A stretch of 59,549 bases of DNA from Blastocatellia bacterium (GCA_016789725.1 JAEUQN010000019.1:1-59549); one strand, 5' to 3'; positions 17,574-26,782 are shown, counted from the stretch's first letter. Made by a program: numbers and translations. The notes: a model not told the origin generated them from the sequence alone.

Positions 17574-18530
17574 ATGAATCACAGAAGTTCAACCGCGAGA
17601 GGTTTCATTTCGCTTGCCATCAGCCTCCTGACTTTTTTCAGTACAACCATTGCCAGCGCGCAAGGCCGTCTCATCCGCGAGCGATTCCAACAATTGACGC
17701 GCGCTTCCGAATGGCGTTTAGTGGCGTCGCAGCCCGTTCACTTCAACACGCATCATCCGCAGGGAATGGTGAAAATTGGTGAGCATTTCTATGTGTCCTC
17801 CGTCGAAGTTACGGAACGGACCACACGATTCGCAACGCCCCAAAACGGCTTCGACCGCGATGCCGGCGCGGGGGTGGGGCATCTTTTCAAATTCGATGGC
17901 AAAGGTAATCTCCTCGCCGATCTGAAACTTGGCGAAGGCACGATGTATCATCCCGGCGGCATTGATTACGACGGTAAATTCATTTGGGTGTCCGTTGCAG
18001 AATACCGCCCCAATAGCCGTTCGATTGTCTATCGCGTTGATCCCGCGATGATGAAAGCGACCGAAGTCTTTCGCTTCAACGATCACCTCGGCGGCATCGT
18101 TCACAACACCGACCATCACACGCTGCACGCCGTCAGTTGGGGGTCGCGCTGGTTTTATCGTTGGACGCTGGATGTAAAAGGACGCGTCACGAATGCCGCC
18201 ACGCCGCCTGAAAAACTGCGCCAACGCAATCCGTCCTTTTACATTGATTATCAGGATTGCAAATATCTGGGACGAGGCGAAATGCTGTGCGGCGGCTTGA
18301 GCAATTATCAACGGGGAAGCACGCGTTTCAGCCTCGGTGGATTGGAGTTGATTGACCTTGCAAGTGGCCGGGTGCTGCATCAACTACCCCTGGAACTGTG
18401 GACGGAATCGGGGCTGCCGATGTCACAAAATCCCTTCTGGATGGAGCCGACTGAACGTGGATTACGAGCATATTTCCTGCCCGAAGATCAAACATCAACG
18501 CTGTACGTTTTTGAAGTGAACACGAAGTAA
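17574..18530 (+). CDS. Secreted propeller-like protein, DUF6454-like
   Basis: A 318-residue protein with a signal peptide (ISLAISLLTFFSTTIASAQG). The body reads like the DUF6454 family: FNTHHPQGMVKIGEHFYVSS, GEGTMYHPGGIDYDGKFIWV, AEYRPNSRSIVYRVDP, GGIVHNTDHHTLHAVSWGSR. The pattern of short strands with conserved glycine and aromatic residues suggests a beta-propeller. No enzyme activity is known to me. It begins 13 bases after the response regulator and is read in the same direction, so it is probably in the operon; its name rests on recall of family sequences. Confidence 0.7.
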   Translation: MNHRSSTARGFISLAISLLTFFSTTIASAQGRLIRERFQQLTRASEWRLVASQPVHFNTHHPQGMVKIGEHFYVSSVEVTERTTRFATPQNGFDRDAGAGVGHLFKFDGKGNLLADLKLGEGTMYHPGGIDYDGKFIWVSVAEYRPNSRSIVYRVDPAMMKATEVFRFNDHLGGIVHNTDHHTLHAVSWGSRWFYRWTLDVKGRVTNAATPPEKLRQRNPSFYIDYQDCKYLGRGEMLCGGLSNYQRGSTRFSLGGLELIDLASGRVLHQLPLELWTESGLPMSQNPFWMEPTERGLRAYFLPEDQTSTLYVFEVNTK

Positions 18531-18540
18531 TTTGTGAGAA

Positions 18541-18759
18541 CGCGAAGCGCCTGGGAGCGCAGGCGTCTCGCCTGCCGTTTGCGAGCGAAGCAATGCAAAC
18601 AACCGTGTCAGGGAATCCATTGAAGAAAAAGCAATCGCCTCACAACGAATGTGCGCGGCGTTGATTTGCTGAAGATAAAGGGACTGCCTCGTGACGAATG
18701 CGAGCGTCGTTGCACTCGCTCGTGGCAGGCGGGACGCCCGCGCTCCCAGGCGCTGCGCG
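18541..18759. repeat. Long inverted repeat of the GGGAGCGCAGGCG type
   Basis: Arms 18541-18576 and 18724-18759 pair in about 32 of 36 positions (CGCGAAGCGCCTGGGAGCGC on the left). The 219-base element exactly fills the space between two convergent genes (stops at 18530 and 18770) and resembles in theme the elements at 43363-43515 and 43577-43672. Confidence 0.85.
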
Positions 18760-18769
18760 TTTCCACGAT

Positions 18770-21736
18770 TCACTCTTCCAACAGCTTCCCCGAAAACACC
18801 TTCTGCCCGCCCAATGACGTGCGAAACGCATAAATCGCCAGCGCCAATAAGACTACAGCTACGAATAACGCATTGCCCGCATACCAAGCCGACAAATTCG
18901 TCGTCAGGGGAATGTCGGCGACCATACCGCTAAAACCAACCACCGATAAGACCAATAGGCCATATCGCCTTGCCGCAACGAATATGCCGATGCCAAAAAC
19001 CGTGAAAATCGGGATGGCAGCGAACAGTGGTAGTGGCGACATCGGCGTGACCAACGCCACATAAAGAAGAATCAGGAGGCCACCTGCCAGCCAATCGCGG
19101 CGCACTAAAACGCAGGTCATAAAAACCAGGAAAAATACCCACGCGGCGAAATAAGTCGCAGAGAAAAGATTTCCGATGAGTAATCCAGCCGCAGATGGAA
19201 GGTTAAGCATCGCGCCGAAATCTGCCTGAAGATTTGGCTTACCGCCCATCTTGATGCTAATGACTACCAAAACTATCGCTATAGTCTGCACCCCAAGACC
19301 AGAAACCAATCCGAGCAAGATGTCGCGCCCTACTAACGGATCACGCCAGCCGCCTGCCGATAGGCGCTGCCATCCGATTAAGGTGTTTGGCCAACGCCGC
19401 CGGACATAAGGTTCAAGCGCAAGATAAAAGAGCCAACTGAACCCGGCATGCAGTAGCGACCGCGCGAGGATTTGCAAAAACAAGGTGTATTCCAGTGTTG
19501 TTGGAGTGTGATGTGCGGTGAGAAGATTCTCTGCCACTGAGCAAACAAAGACAAAAGCCGCCAGCCGAATTGCGCCTGTGCGGTCGCCTCTGTTCAATTG
19601 CAAATTGCGACGGGTGATCCACGCAGCGCTGAGCAGGAGAACTAGCATCATTGTCGTAAATCCAAAGCTGCTGATTTTGGACGCGGTCGAGGGCTGGAAT
19701 CGTTGCTGTTGCTGCTCTCGTAGCATTTCTACCCGGTTAGTTTCCGTTGTGTAAAAGTAAACCAGCCGACCACGATATGCCGCTGCTTCGATATGCAGTT
19801 GGACAGCGGGTTGACGCGGGTGCGGCCCCACCCAAGCCGCACGAATATCGTAGGCCGTTTGCGGCCCTCGTACTTGCTCAGCAGGTTTGAATTGACTGAA
19901 ATCCAAGCCCGCCGCCGCAAATGGAATCTTCCAATCTGGTTCGCTGATCTTCGCACCGGGCGCATCTATCGGCCTGTCCGACGAATTGGGAATGGCCTCG
20001 AAGAAGTACAGTTTCCCCCACAGATTGAGGGTCAAGTAAGTCATCCCTGCAGTAGTGGATCGCGCTGGATCAGCGCCTGTTATGCGTGGGAAACTGTTGG
20101 TGTATTGCTGAGCGAAGAGGTAGATCGGCGACTCTCGATACCAAAACAAATAGGGCATGCGCTCTTCGGTTGCTAACTTATCCCAATCCCCCATCGTCTT
20201 TGCCGTCTTTGCGCGATGCTCAAACTCAACAAAATTGTTCGTCAAACCGTAAGCCGTATCCACTGGTTGTTCAGGCCAACCTAATTGTGTATTGATTTCA
20301 CGTGCCTTTCGCGCCAGCACTTCGGGCGAATTCTCCATCCGCACGCGCTCAAAGAGATTGGTGTGACGATAGAGAAAAGGGAGCGCAATCAGACAAGCAA
20401 TTACTGTAAGCAAACAAGCAACGGCATGCGTTGGCTTCATCCCCGTCTTTGATCCCGCTGCCGCGACCATCTCCGGCGAAGGCGTTTCGCCCAAGGCCAA
20501 AGCCGCCGCCAACGGATCGCCGCCCGGCAACGCATCCGCTACCTGCTTCGCTGACGCCAATCGTCGCGCTGGGTCTTTTTCGAGACAACGTAAGATCACT
20601 CGTTCTACCAACGGATCGAGGTCTTTCACCCAACTTGATGGCGTTGGCGGGGCGCTGCTTTCGTGCATTCGCTTCAACTCTTCCAGCGATCCCGCCTCAA
20701 ACACGCGCTTGCCCGTGAAGATTTCATACAGCACCAATCCCAGCGCGTAAATGTCGCTCTTCGTCGTCACTTCCTTGCCTGCGAACTGTTCGGGCGACAT
20801 ATAGGCCGGAGTGCCTGCGAACACTTCGCTGCCTTTGAATTGTTCGGCAAATCCCGCCAATCCGAAATCAGTGATGCGCACTTTGCCTTTGCCGTCAATC
20901 ATCACGTTCGCGGGCTTCAAGTCACGATGCAACACTCCGGCTTCGTGGGCGGCGGCCAAGCCTGCACAAAGCTGATTCGCAATTTCGACGGCTTTGTCGG
21001 AGGGCAAGCGTCCAATGCGGCGCAGCAGGGACGACAAGTCTTCGCCGTCTACATATTCCATCGAGAGAAAATGCAGATTGCCCGAAGAAGTCGTGACTTC
21101 GCCGATGTCGTGGACGCGGCAAACGTTGGGATGCGTGACGCGATGCGCCATCGCCACTTCGCTGTGAAAGCGCGCCAGCATTGCCTTGTCGCGCGATAAC
21201 TTTTCGGTCAGGAATTTCAACGCAACGGGCTGGCCGAGCTTCAAGTCGTCGGCGCGATAGACTTCGCCCATCCCACCTTTGCCGAGCAAGCCGAGAATAC
21301 GATAGCGTTTATTCAAGGTCGTGCCGGGCGTGAAGCGCGCCTTCTCATCATTGGGCAAGAGGCCCGCCGCCTCGTGAACTGCGCCTTGAATCAAGCCGCC
21401 CGCCGCACCTTGATAGACGAGCAACGATTCGACTTCGTGGCGCAAGGCTTCGTCGCTGCCGCAGGCTTGGGCCAGGAACGCGGGGCGCTGGGACGGAGTC
21501 ACTTCCAGGGCGGCTTGAAACAGTTGCTCAATGCGTTGCCATTGATCCGGTGCGAGCAGTGCCGCAGGCAGTGGGCGCGTGGCGGAGAGCAAAGCCTCGG
21601 CACCCAGGCGCATTGCAAGGTCATCGGCACAGGATTGTTGCAGGAGAGCGGTGCGACTGTTTGAATCAGCCTGCAACGCCGAATTGACGAGGTGTTTGAT
21701 CTCTTGCCAGCGTTCCGGTGTTATGGCGGATATCAT
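18770..21736 (-). CDS. Transmembrane serine/threonine protein kinase with duplicated N-terminal module
   Basis: A 988-residue protein. Residues 7-60 and 64-117 are two copies of a module starting PERW/PDQW-Q-x-I and ending near a LL motif (FLAQACGSDEALRHEVESLL), common in front of acidobacterial kinases but usually single. The kinase domain spans about 144-410: GKGGMGEVYRA, catalytic HRDLKPANVM near 266, and ITDFGLAGFA. A membrane span follows (AVACLLTVIACLIALPFLY), then an extracytoplasmic-looking segment and at least eight C-terminal spans. Start at ATG 21736, behind GAGGAG. The C-terminal membrane region looks like a channel or CPBP-like domain but I cannot assign it. The kinase is probably active by motif content. 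Confidence 0.88.
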   Translation of the reverse strand: MISAITPERWQEIKHLVNSALQADSNSRTALLQQSCADDLAMRLGAEALLSATRPLPAALLAPDQWQRIEQLFQAALEVTPSQRPAFLAQACGSDEALRHEVESLLVYQGAAGGLIQGAVHEAAGLLPNDEKARFTPGTTLNKRYRILGLLGKGGMGEVYRADDLKLGQPVALKFLTEKLSRDKAMLARFHSEVAMAHRVTHPNVCRVHDIGEVTTSSGNLHFLSMEYVDGEDLSSLLRRIGRLPSDKAVEIANQLCAGLAAAHEAGVLHRDLKPANVMIDGKGKVRITDFGLAGFAEQFKGSEVFAGTPAYMSPEQFAGKEVTTKSDIYALGLVLYEIFTGKRVFEAGSLEELKRMHESSAPPTPSSWVKDLDPLVERVILRCLEKDPARRLASAKQVADALPGGDPLAAALALGETPSPEMVAAAGSKTGMKPTHAVACLLTVIACLIALPFLYRHTNLFERVRMENSPEVLARKAREINTQLGWPEQPVDTAYGLTNNFVEFEHRAKTAKTMGDWDKLATEERMPYLFWYRESPIYLFAQQYTNSFPRITGADPARSTTAGMTYLTLNLWGKLYFFEAIPNSSDRPIDAPGAKISEPDWKIPFAAAGLDFSQFKPAEQVRGPQTAYDIRAAWVGPHPRQPAVQLHIEAAAYRGRLVYFYTTETNRVEMLREQQQQRFQPSTASKISSFGFTTMMLVLLLSAAWITRRNLQLNRGDRTGAIRLAAFVFVCSVAENLLTAHHTPTTLEYTLFLQILARSLLHAGFSWLFYLALEPYVRRRWPNTLIGWQRLSAGGWRDPLVGRDILLGLVSGLGVQTIAIVLVVISIKMGGKPNLQADFGAMLNLPSAAGLLIGNLFSATYFAAWVFFLVFMTCVLVRRDWLAGGLLILLYVALVTPMSPLPLFAAIPIFTVFGIGIFVAARRYGLLVLSVVGFSGMVADIPLTTNLSAWYAGNALFVAVVLLALAIYAFRTSLGGQKVFSGKLLEE

Positions 21737-21890
21737 GGGGTTCGTGCTCCTCGGTTGGATGTCCCTTGTACCACAGAAAATCCCGGTCACACAGCCTTCG
21801 CGTACCGGAGTTTTCCTTTTCACCCGTAGATAGCGCAATCACTTTGCACAATCGCTCACGCCTAAGAAAAATATTTTTCTACGAAAGCAC

Positions 21891-22010
21891 ACGAAGGCGC
21901 ACGAAGAAATATCTAGGCAGAATTGACAGGCTGATTTGGGGATTTGGTGCAATCCTGCCAATCGTGTAAATCCTGTCGAATCAACTTTGTGTTTCTTCGT
22001 GCGCCTTCGT
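21891..22010. repeat. Composite inverted repeat (CGAAGGCGCACGAAG outer arms, ACAGGATT-type core)
   Basis: Perfect 19-base arms, ACGAAGGCGCACGAAGAAA at 21891-21909 and its complement at 21992-22010. Nested inside is an eroded ACAGGATT-type palindrome (GACAGG near 21924; right arm 21951-21977). It fills the gap between the divergently read kinase start and the peptidase stop. Confidence 0.88.
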
Positions 22011-22024
22011 GGATGAAAGTATTT

Positions 22025-23464
22025 CTATTTTCTTGCCAACGGTTCTGGTAAATTCGCAATTGCATATGCCAACACCGCCATCACTGCCGCATTCTCCGCC
22101 AATTCGCGCGGCACGATTTTATCCATCGTATCTGCGATTGTGTGGTGATAATCAAAGTACGTGCGGCTGTCCTGCCAAATCCCAAACGTCGGCACGCCCA
22201 CCGCATCGAGCGGCGAAATATCCGCTTCGGGTGAGCCATCCACTACATTGACGAGGCCCGCGCCGATGCCTTGCAAAATGGCCGAAGCGGGGCGAAGTTT
22301 GGCGAGCGCATTGGGCGACGCGTGGGCGTGAAAGCCGAGCGGATGGCTGGCTCCGAGATCGCTTTCAATCGCGGCGATGTGATTCGTGGCTTCGGCTTTG
22401 TGATTCTCCGCATACGTCCTGCCGCCCATCAAACCGTTTTCCTCGTTCATCCACGCAATCACGCGAATCGTGCGTTTGGGCTTGAGTCCGAGTTGCTTGA
22501 TGAGGTTCGCGGTTTGCATCGCCGCCGCGACGCCGGATGCGTCATCCAGTGCGCCTGTCCCCACGTCCCACGAATCCAAATGCCCGGACACGATGACAAT
22601 TTGTTCGGGATGCTCGGAGCCTTTCAAATCCGCAATCACGTTGTAGCTGACTGCATCCGGCAGCGTTTGCGGCGTCATCGTGAGATGCAATTTTACAGGG
22701 CCTTGTGCGGCAAGATAGGCAATCAATTCGGCATCTTCAGCGGCGACGGCTGCCGCTGGAATTTTGGCGACGCCCTCCTGATAGCGCATCCCCCCGGTGT
22801 GCGCGAGGCGATATTCGGCTCCGCCTGCGGAGCGATTCAAGGCGGCAACCGCACCGAGTCTGGCGGCGCGAGTTGCGCCCGCACCACGATATGCCACGGC
22901 TTGACCGTAGGCTTCTAACCCGCGCCCGCTGGCGGCCAGTTGCCGATCAAACTTGGCGTTGTAGAGCACGATTTTGCCGGCGACTTTCGCGCGGCCCAGG
23001 GCTTCGAGCTGGTCGTAATTTTCGACGACGACGACTTCTGCTGTCAGGCCTTCTTTCGGCGTTGCCACGCTGCCGCCGAGTGCTGTCAGTACGAGCTTTT
23101 GCGTCGTGCCTTTGGCTTGCCCTTTAAATTCGATGAGTTCGCCCGTTTCGATGCCGCGCACCCAATGCGGGACCGTGACTTTTTCCAGTTTCACTTCGAG
23201 TCCGAGTTTGCGCATTTCCGCCGCGACGTATTCCACGGCGGCATTGGCTTGTGGGGAACCGCTCAAGCGCGGGCCAATGTTGTTGCACAGATATGCGGTT
23301 TGTTGATAGGCGTAGTTGCTGGCAAGTGCCGCGCGCATCAATTGGTTGAGTTCGGCGACCAGTTGATCGGAATAGCGTTCCGCTGGGGCCTGTGTATTGC
23401 GTTGCGCGAAGGCGAGGTTGGTAAAGAGCATCAGGCCGACTATCAACGGCAGTAGTTTTTTCAT
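22025..23464 (-). CDS. M28-family zinc aminopeptidase with PA domain, secreted
   Basis: A 479-residue exported peptidase. The signal peptide is MKKLLPLIVGLMLFTNLAFA. A protease-associated (PA) insert lies around residues 130-210 (VVVENYDQLEALGRAKVAGK). The catalytic domain carries the two-zinc motifs of M28: SGHLDSWDVGTGALDDASG, MNEENGLMGG, AIESDLGASH, and the final DYHHTIADTMDKI. It should remove N-terminal amino acids or dipeptides from periplasmic or external peptides. It is divergent from the D-aminoacylase-like gene, which may share the peptide-scavenging role. Confidence 0.9.
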   Translation of the reverse strand: MKKLLPLIVGLMLFTNLAFAQRNTQAPAERYSDQLVAELNQLMRAALASNYAYQQTAYLCNNIGPRLSGSPQANAAVEYVAAEMRKLGLEVKLEKVTVPHWVRGIETGELIEFKGQAKGTTQKLVLTALGGSVATPKEGLTAEVVVVENYDQLEALGRAKVAGKIVLYNAKFDRQLAASGRGLEAYGQAVAYRGAGATRAARLGAVAALNRSAGGAEYRLAHTGGMRYQEGVAKIPAAAVAAEDAELIAYLAAQGPVKLHLTMTPQTLPDAVSYNVIADLKGSEHPEQIVIVSGHLDSWDVGTGALDDASGVAAAMQTANLIKQLGLKPKRTIRVIAWMNEENGLMGGRTYAENHKAEATNHIAAIESDLGASHPLGFHAHASPNALAKLRPASAILQGIGAGLVNVVDGSPEADISPLDAVGVPTFGIWQDSRTYFDYHHTIADTMDKIVPRELAENAAVMAVLAYAIANLPEPLARK

Positions 23465-23557
23465 CGTGAAGTAATCTCCTTTGCAATGTCGCCCGATGAT
23501 AGAGGCTGCGCTTTACATCTGGCAATGACTGCGATACAAGCCGAGGCAGAAAGTGAG

Positions 23558-25057
23558 ATGACTTATATGCAAAAACTATTGGGAGTGACTTTGTTCCTGG
23601 CCACTTTGTTGGTGCCTGTTGTGGCGCAACCGACTTCGATTTTGATTGTGAATGGCAGGGTGATTGACGGCACCGGCGCTAAGGGCAAAAGCGTTGCGAT
23701 TCGCATGGTCGGCGACCTAATCACCGAAATCGGCAAGCTCACCCCAACGCCAGCCGACCGTGTGATAGATGCGCGTGGCAACGTTGTCGCGCCCGGCTTT
23801 ATTGATATTCACAACCATTCCGAAACCGGGTTGGAGCGACAGCGCACCGCCGACAGTCAGATTTTACAGGGCATCACCACGCTTGCCGTCGGACCGGATG
23901 GCGGTTCGCCCTGGCCGATTGGTGAATATTTGCAGCGTCGTGAACAGAAGCCCCCGGCGGTCAATGTGATGGCCTTTGTTGGTCACGCGACCGTGCGGCG
24001 CAAAGTGCTGGGCGCTGAATTCAATCGCACCGCGACCAAAGCTGAAATCCAGCAAATGGCACAACTGGTCGAGCAGGGAATGCGAGAAGGTGCCATCGGT
24101 TTATCCAGCGGCCTCGAATACGACATCGGCTTGCCCAGCACCACGGAAGAAGTCATTGCCCTCGCTAAAGTCGCGGCGAAACACGGTGGCATTTATATGA
24201 GCCATATCCGTGACGAATCCGACTCAATGCTGATTGCACTGAAAGAAGCGATTCGCATCGGTCGTGAGGCGAAAATCCCTGTCCAAATTTCGCACATCAA
24301 ATTGGGCACGGTTGGCGTGTGGGGCAAAGCTGCCGAAGCAATTGCCATGATCGAGGAAGCGCGCAAAGAAAAGCTGGATGTGACGGCGGATTGTTACCCC
24401 TACGACGCTTGGCATTCGACGATTACCGTATTGATTCCGAGCCGCAAACATGACGATCCGCGCGAGGTTTCCAAAGGCTTGAACGATGTCGGCGGCGCAG
24501 TGAATGTGACGATCACGAATTGCGCGCATCACCGTGAATACGAAGGCAAAACGCTGCAACAACTCGCCGATGATAACAAAACAACCGCTGTCGAAATGTA
24601 CATGCGCATCGTCAAAGACGGCGGGGCAGGCGTCGTCTGTCGTTCGATGATTGACAAAGACATCGAAGCCTTTTATCGCCAATCGTGGGTGATGGTATCA
24701 AGCGACGGCGGCATTGGGGGAAGGCATCCACGCGGCGCAGGCACGTTCCCGCGCGTGCTCGGTCGTTTCGTGCGCGAAAAGAAATGGCTGAAGTTGGAAG
24801 ACGCCGTGCGTAAAATGACGTCGGCTCCAGCCGCGCGTTTAGGCTTGAAAGATCGCGGCGTGTTGCGCGTTGGGGCAAAGGCGGATGTGGTGATTTTTGA
24901 CGCGAAAAAAGTGTTGGATCAGGCCACGTTTGTGAAGCCCTTTGAAGTACCGATTGGAATCCTTCACGTGTTCGTAAATGGCGAGCAGGTTGTGCGTGAC
25001 AGCAACGTGAGTGGTGCAACGCCCGGCAGGGTTTTGTTGAATCCTAAAGCAAAATGA
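23558..25057 (+). CDS. D-aminoacylase / N-acyl-D-amino-acid deacylase family amidohydrolase, exported
   Basis: A 499-residue metal-dependent amidohydrolase with a signal peptide (LLGVTLFLATLLVPVVAQ). The metal-binding signature FIDIHNHSETGL is the HxH motif; further family blocks are GLSSGLEYDIGLPSTTEEV, YMSHIRDES, VQISHIKLG and SSDGGIGGRHPRGAGTFPRV. These enzymes hydrolyse N-acyl-D-amino acids; some relatives act on dihydropyrimidines or D-glutamate derivatives. The start is ATG 23558 or the ATG at 23567; both precede the signal peptide. The stop overlaps the next start (ATGA), so it is translationally coupled to the RlaP-like gene, an odd functional pairing. Confidence 0.88.
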   Translation: MTYMQKLLGVTLFLATLLVPVVAQPTSILIVNGRVIDGTGAKGKSVAIRMVGDLITEIGKLTPTPADRVIDARGNVVAPGFIDIHNHSETGLERQRTADSQILQGITTLAVGPDGGSPWPIGEYLQRREQKPPAVNVMAFVGHATVRRKVLGAEFNRTATKAEIQQMAQLVEQGMREGAIGLSSGLEYDIGLPSTTEEVIALAKVAAKHGGIYMSHIRDESDSMLIALKEAIRIGREAKIPVQISHIKLGTVGVWGKAAEAIAMIEEARKEKLDVTADCYPYDAWHSTITVLIPSRKHDDPREVSKGLNDVGGAVNVTITNCAHHREYEGKTLQQLADDNKTTAVEMYMRIVKDGGAGVVCRSMIDKDIEAFYRQSWVMVSSDGGIGGRHPRGAGTFPRVLGRFVREKKWLKLEDAVRKMTSAPAARLGLKDRGVLRVGAKADVVIFDAKKVLDQATFVKPFEVPIGILHVFVNGEQVVRDSNVSGATPGRVLLNPKAK

Positions 25058-26010
25058 CAGAGATCAATCTTATCATTCCACTCGGCACGCAAATTGTTTC
25101 GCGCATTGAAATCAAAACCGCGCAGGGCGCATTGCTTTGTCCAGTTGGCGCAGTTGGTGTGATTGTCAAAACCCCAACCGACAATACGCATTCGTATCGC
25201 GTGCAATTCACCAATAGTGTCGAAGCCGCGCTGCATCGCAATGAATTCTCCATTCGCAAGCAACACACGAGCCACGAGGCGGCGATAGATGAAAGTGAAT
25301 TGTACGAGTTTGTAATCTATCGCGTTATCGTCGGTTCGCGCGCGTATGGCTTGGATCACGCAGAATCGGATACAGATCGGCGCGGGATTTATTTGCCGCC
25401 TGCGGACGTGCATTGGTCAATGTTTGGCGTCCCGGAACAGATTGAAAATAAGGATACGGAAGAATGCTATTGGGAATTGCAAAAGTTTCTGGTACTGGCA
25501 CTCAAAGCCAATCCGAACATTTTGGAATGCCTGTATTCGCCGCTGATTGAAACGATCACGCCGCTCGCGCAGGAATTGCTGGCGATGCGCGAAATCTTTT
25601 TGTCGAAGCTGGTCTATCAGACGTACAACGGCTATGTGATGTCGCAATTCAAAAAGCTGGAACAGGACCTGCGCGCGCGCGGCGAACTCAAATGGAAACA
25701 CGCGATGCACTTGATTCGCTTATTGCTGTCGGGGGTGAAAGTTTTGCAAGAAGGGCATGTTCCTGTGCGGGTGGAGGAGCATCGGGACGAACTGTTGGCG
25801 ATTCGGCGTGGCGAGTTGAGTTGGGGAGAAGTCAATGCGCGGCGACTGAGCTTGCACCAGGAATTCGACGTGGCATTGGCGATGACGAAATTGCCGGAAC
25901 GACCGGATTACGAACGCGCCAATGCGTTTTTGCTGCGGGCAAGAAGGGAAATGGCGGAACGAGGGAGACAGGATTTACAAGCTGATTTCAATCTTGTAAA
26001 TCCTGTCTGA
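25054..26010 (+). CDS. RlaP-like nucleotidyltransferase (PF10127/COG3541 type) with extra N-terminal domain
   Basis: A 318-residue protein. Residues ~90-300 match the RlaP/YcgL group of the DNA polymerase beta superfamily: G94-S95-RAYGLDHAESDTDRRGIY gives the GS and DxD catalytic motifs, then WELQKFLVLALKANPNILEC. RlaP proteins occur with RNA ligases in predicted RNA repair; the substrate is not established. Residues 1-75 form a small beta-rich region (VGVIVKTPTDNTHSYRVQF) not part of the usual family. The start overlaps the upstream stop (ATGA). The last codons, QDLQADFNLVNPV, are encoded by a dispersed palindrome, so the original C-terminus may have been replaced. A second RlaP-like gene follows after 7 bases. 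Confidence 0.82.
   Translation: MTEINLIIPLGTQIVSRIEIKTAQGALLCPVGAVGVIVKTPTDNTHSYRVQFTNSVEAALHRNEFSIRKQHTSHEAAIDESELYEFVIYRVIVGSRAYGLDHAESDTDRRGIYLPPADVHWSMFGVPEQIENKDTEECYWELQKFLVLALKANPNILECLYSPLIETITPLAQELLAMREIFLSKLVYQTYNGYVMSQFKKLEQDLRARGELKWKHAMHLIRLLLSGVKVLQEGHVPVRVEEHRDELLAIRRGELSWGEVNARRLSLHQEFDVALAMTKLPERPDYERANAFLLRARREMAERGRQDLQADFNLVNPV
25967..26007. repeat. Perfect copy of the ACAGGATT-type palindrome, inside a coding end
   Basis: Perfect 15-base arms, GACAGGATTTACAAG (25967-25981) and CTTGTAAATCCTGTC (25993-26007), with an 11-base spacer. The stop codon of the RlaP-like gene (26008-26010) comes immediately after the right arm, so the element supplies that protein's final residues. 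Confidence 0.92.
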
Positions 26011-26017
26011 AAAATCT

Positions 26018-26782
26018 ATGCAATACGACGAGCGATTATTGACCGAAGTTCACCGACAACCGCATCCGCTGCTGTTCGTCACGATCAGCGGCGCGCATCT
26101 GTATGGCTTTCCGTCCCCGGATTCGGATTACGATTTGCGCGGCGTGCATATCCTGCCGATGCGCGAAGTGATCGGGCTTGATCCTGGTCAAGAGACGATT
26201 GAGGTCTCGGAAATGCGCGGCGATCTGGAATTGGATTTGGTCACCCACGATGTCAAAAAGTTTTTCGGTTTGTTGCTCAGGAAAAACGGCTATGTGCTGG
26301 AGCAGTTGTATTCGCCGCTGATGTTACACACGACGCCGGAACACGACGAATTGAAAACAATTGCAAAAGACTGTATCACCAAGCATCACAGCCATCACTA
26401 TTTTGGGTTCGCCGAAACGCAGTGGAAGCTTTTCGACAAAGAACGCCCGCGTCGTGTGAAACCGTTGTTGTATGTGTTTCGCGTGCTGCTGACGGGCATT
26501 CATCTGATGCACACCGGTGTGATCGAAGCGAATCTTGTCAGGTTGAATCAGGAATTCAATCTCTCATACCTGAATGATTTAATTGCACACAAATTAGCTG
26601 GGCCGGAAAAAGGAACGTTGGACGACCAGGATGTGGATTTTTATCGGCGGGAATATGAACGGCTGCGCGGCGTATTGGACACAAGTTTTCAGACCAGCCA
26701 TTTGCCGGAAGCTCCGTCCTGTCGCGCGGCGCTGAATGATTTGTTGCTTCGATTACGGCTTCACTGCGTCGAATCAACCTGA
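26018..26782 (+). CDS. Second RlaP-like nucleotidyltransferase
   Basis: A 254-residue protein of the same group as the preceding gene but lacking the extra N-terminal domain. The nucleotidyltransferase signature is ISGAHLYGFPSPDSDYDLRG: metal-binding D37 and D39 are present, while the usual GS dipeptide is SG (S24-G25). The third acidic position is probably in ELDLVTHDVKKFF, followed by GYVLEQLYSPL. Its start lies 7 bases after the preceding stop with no clear Shine-Dalgarno sequence, because the palindrome occupies the junction. Tandem, divergent copies suggest a two-subunit enzyme or two specificities; no RNA ligase is nearby. Confidence 0.82.
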   Translation: MQYDERLLTEVHRQPHPLLFVTISGAHLYGFPSPDSDYDLRGVHILPMREVIGLDPGQETIEVSEMRGDLELDLVTHDVKKFFGLLLRKNGYVLEQLYSPLMLHTTPEHDELKTIAKDCITKHHSHHYFGFAETQWKLFDKERPRRVKPLLYVFRVLLTGIHLMHTGVIEANLVRLNQEFNLSYLNDLIAHKLAGPEKGTLDDQDVDFYRREYERLRGVLDTSFQTSHLPEAPSCRAALNDLLLRLRLHCVEST

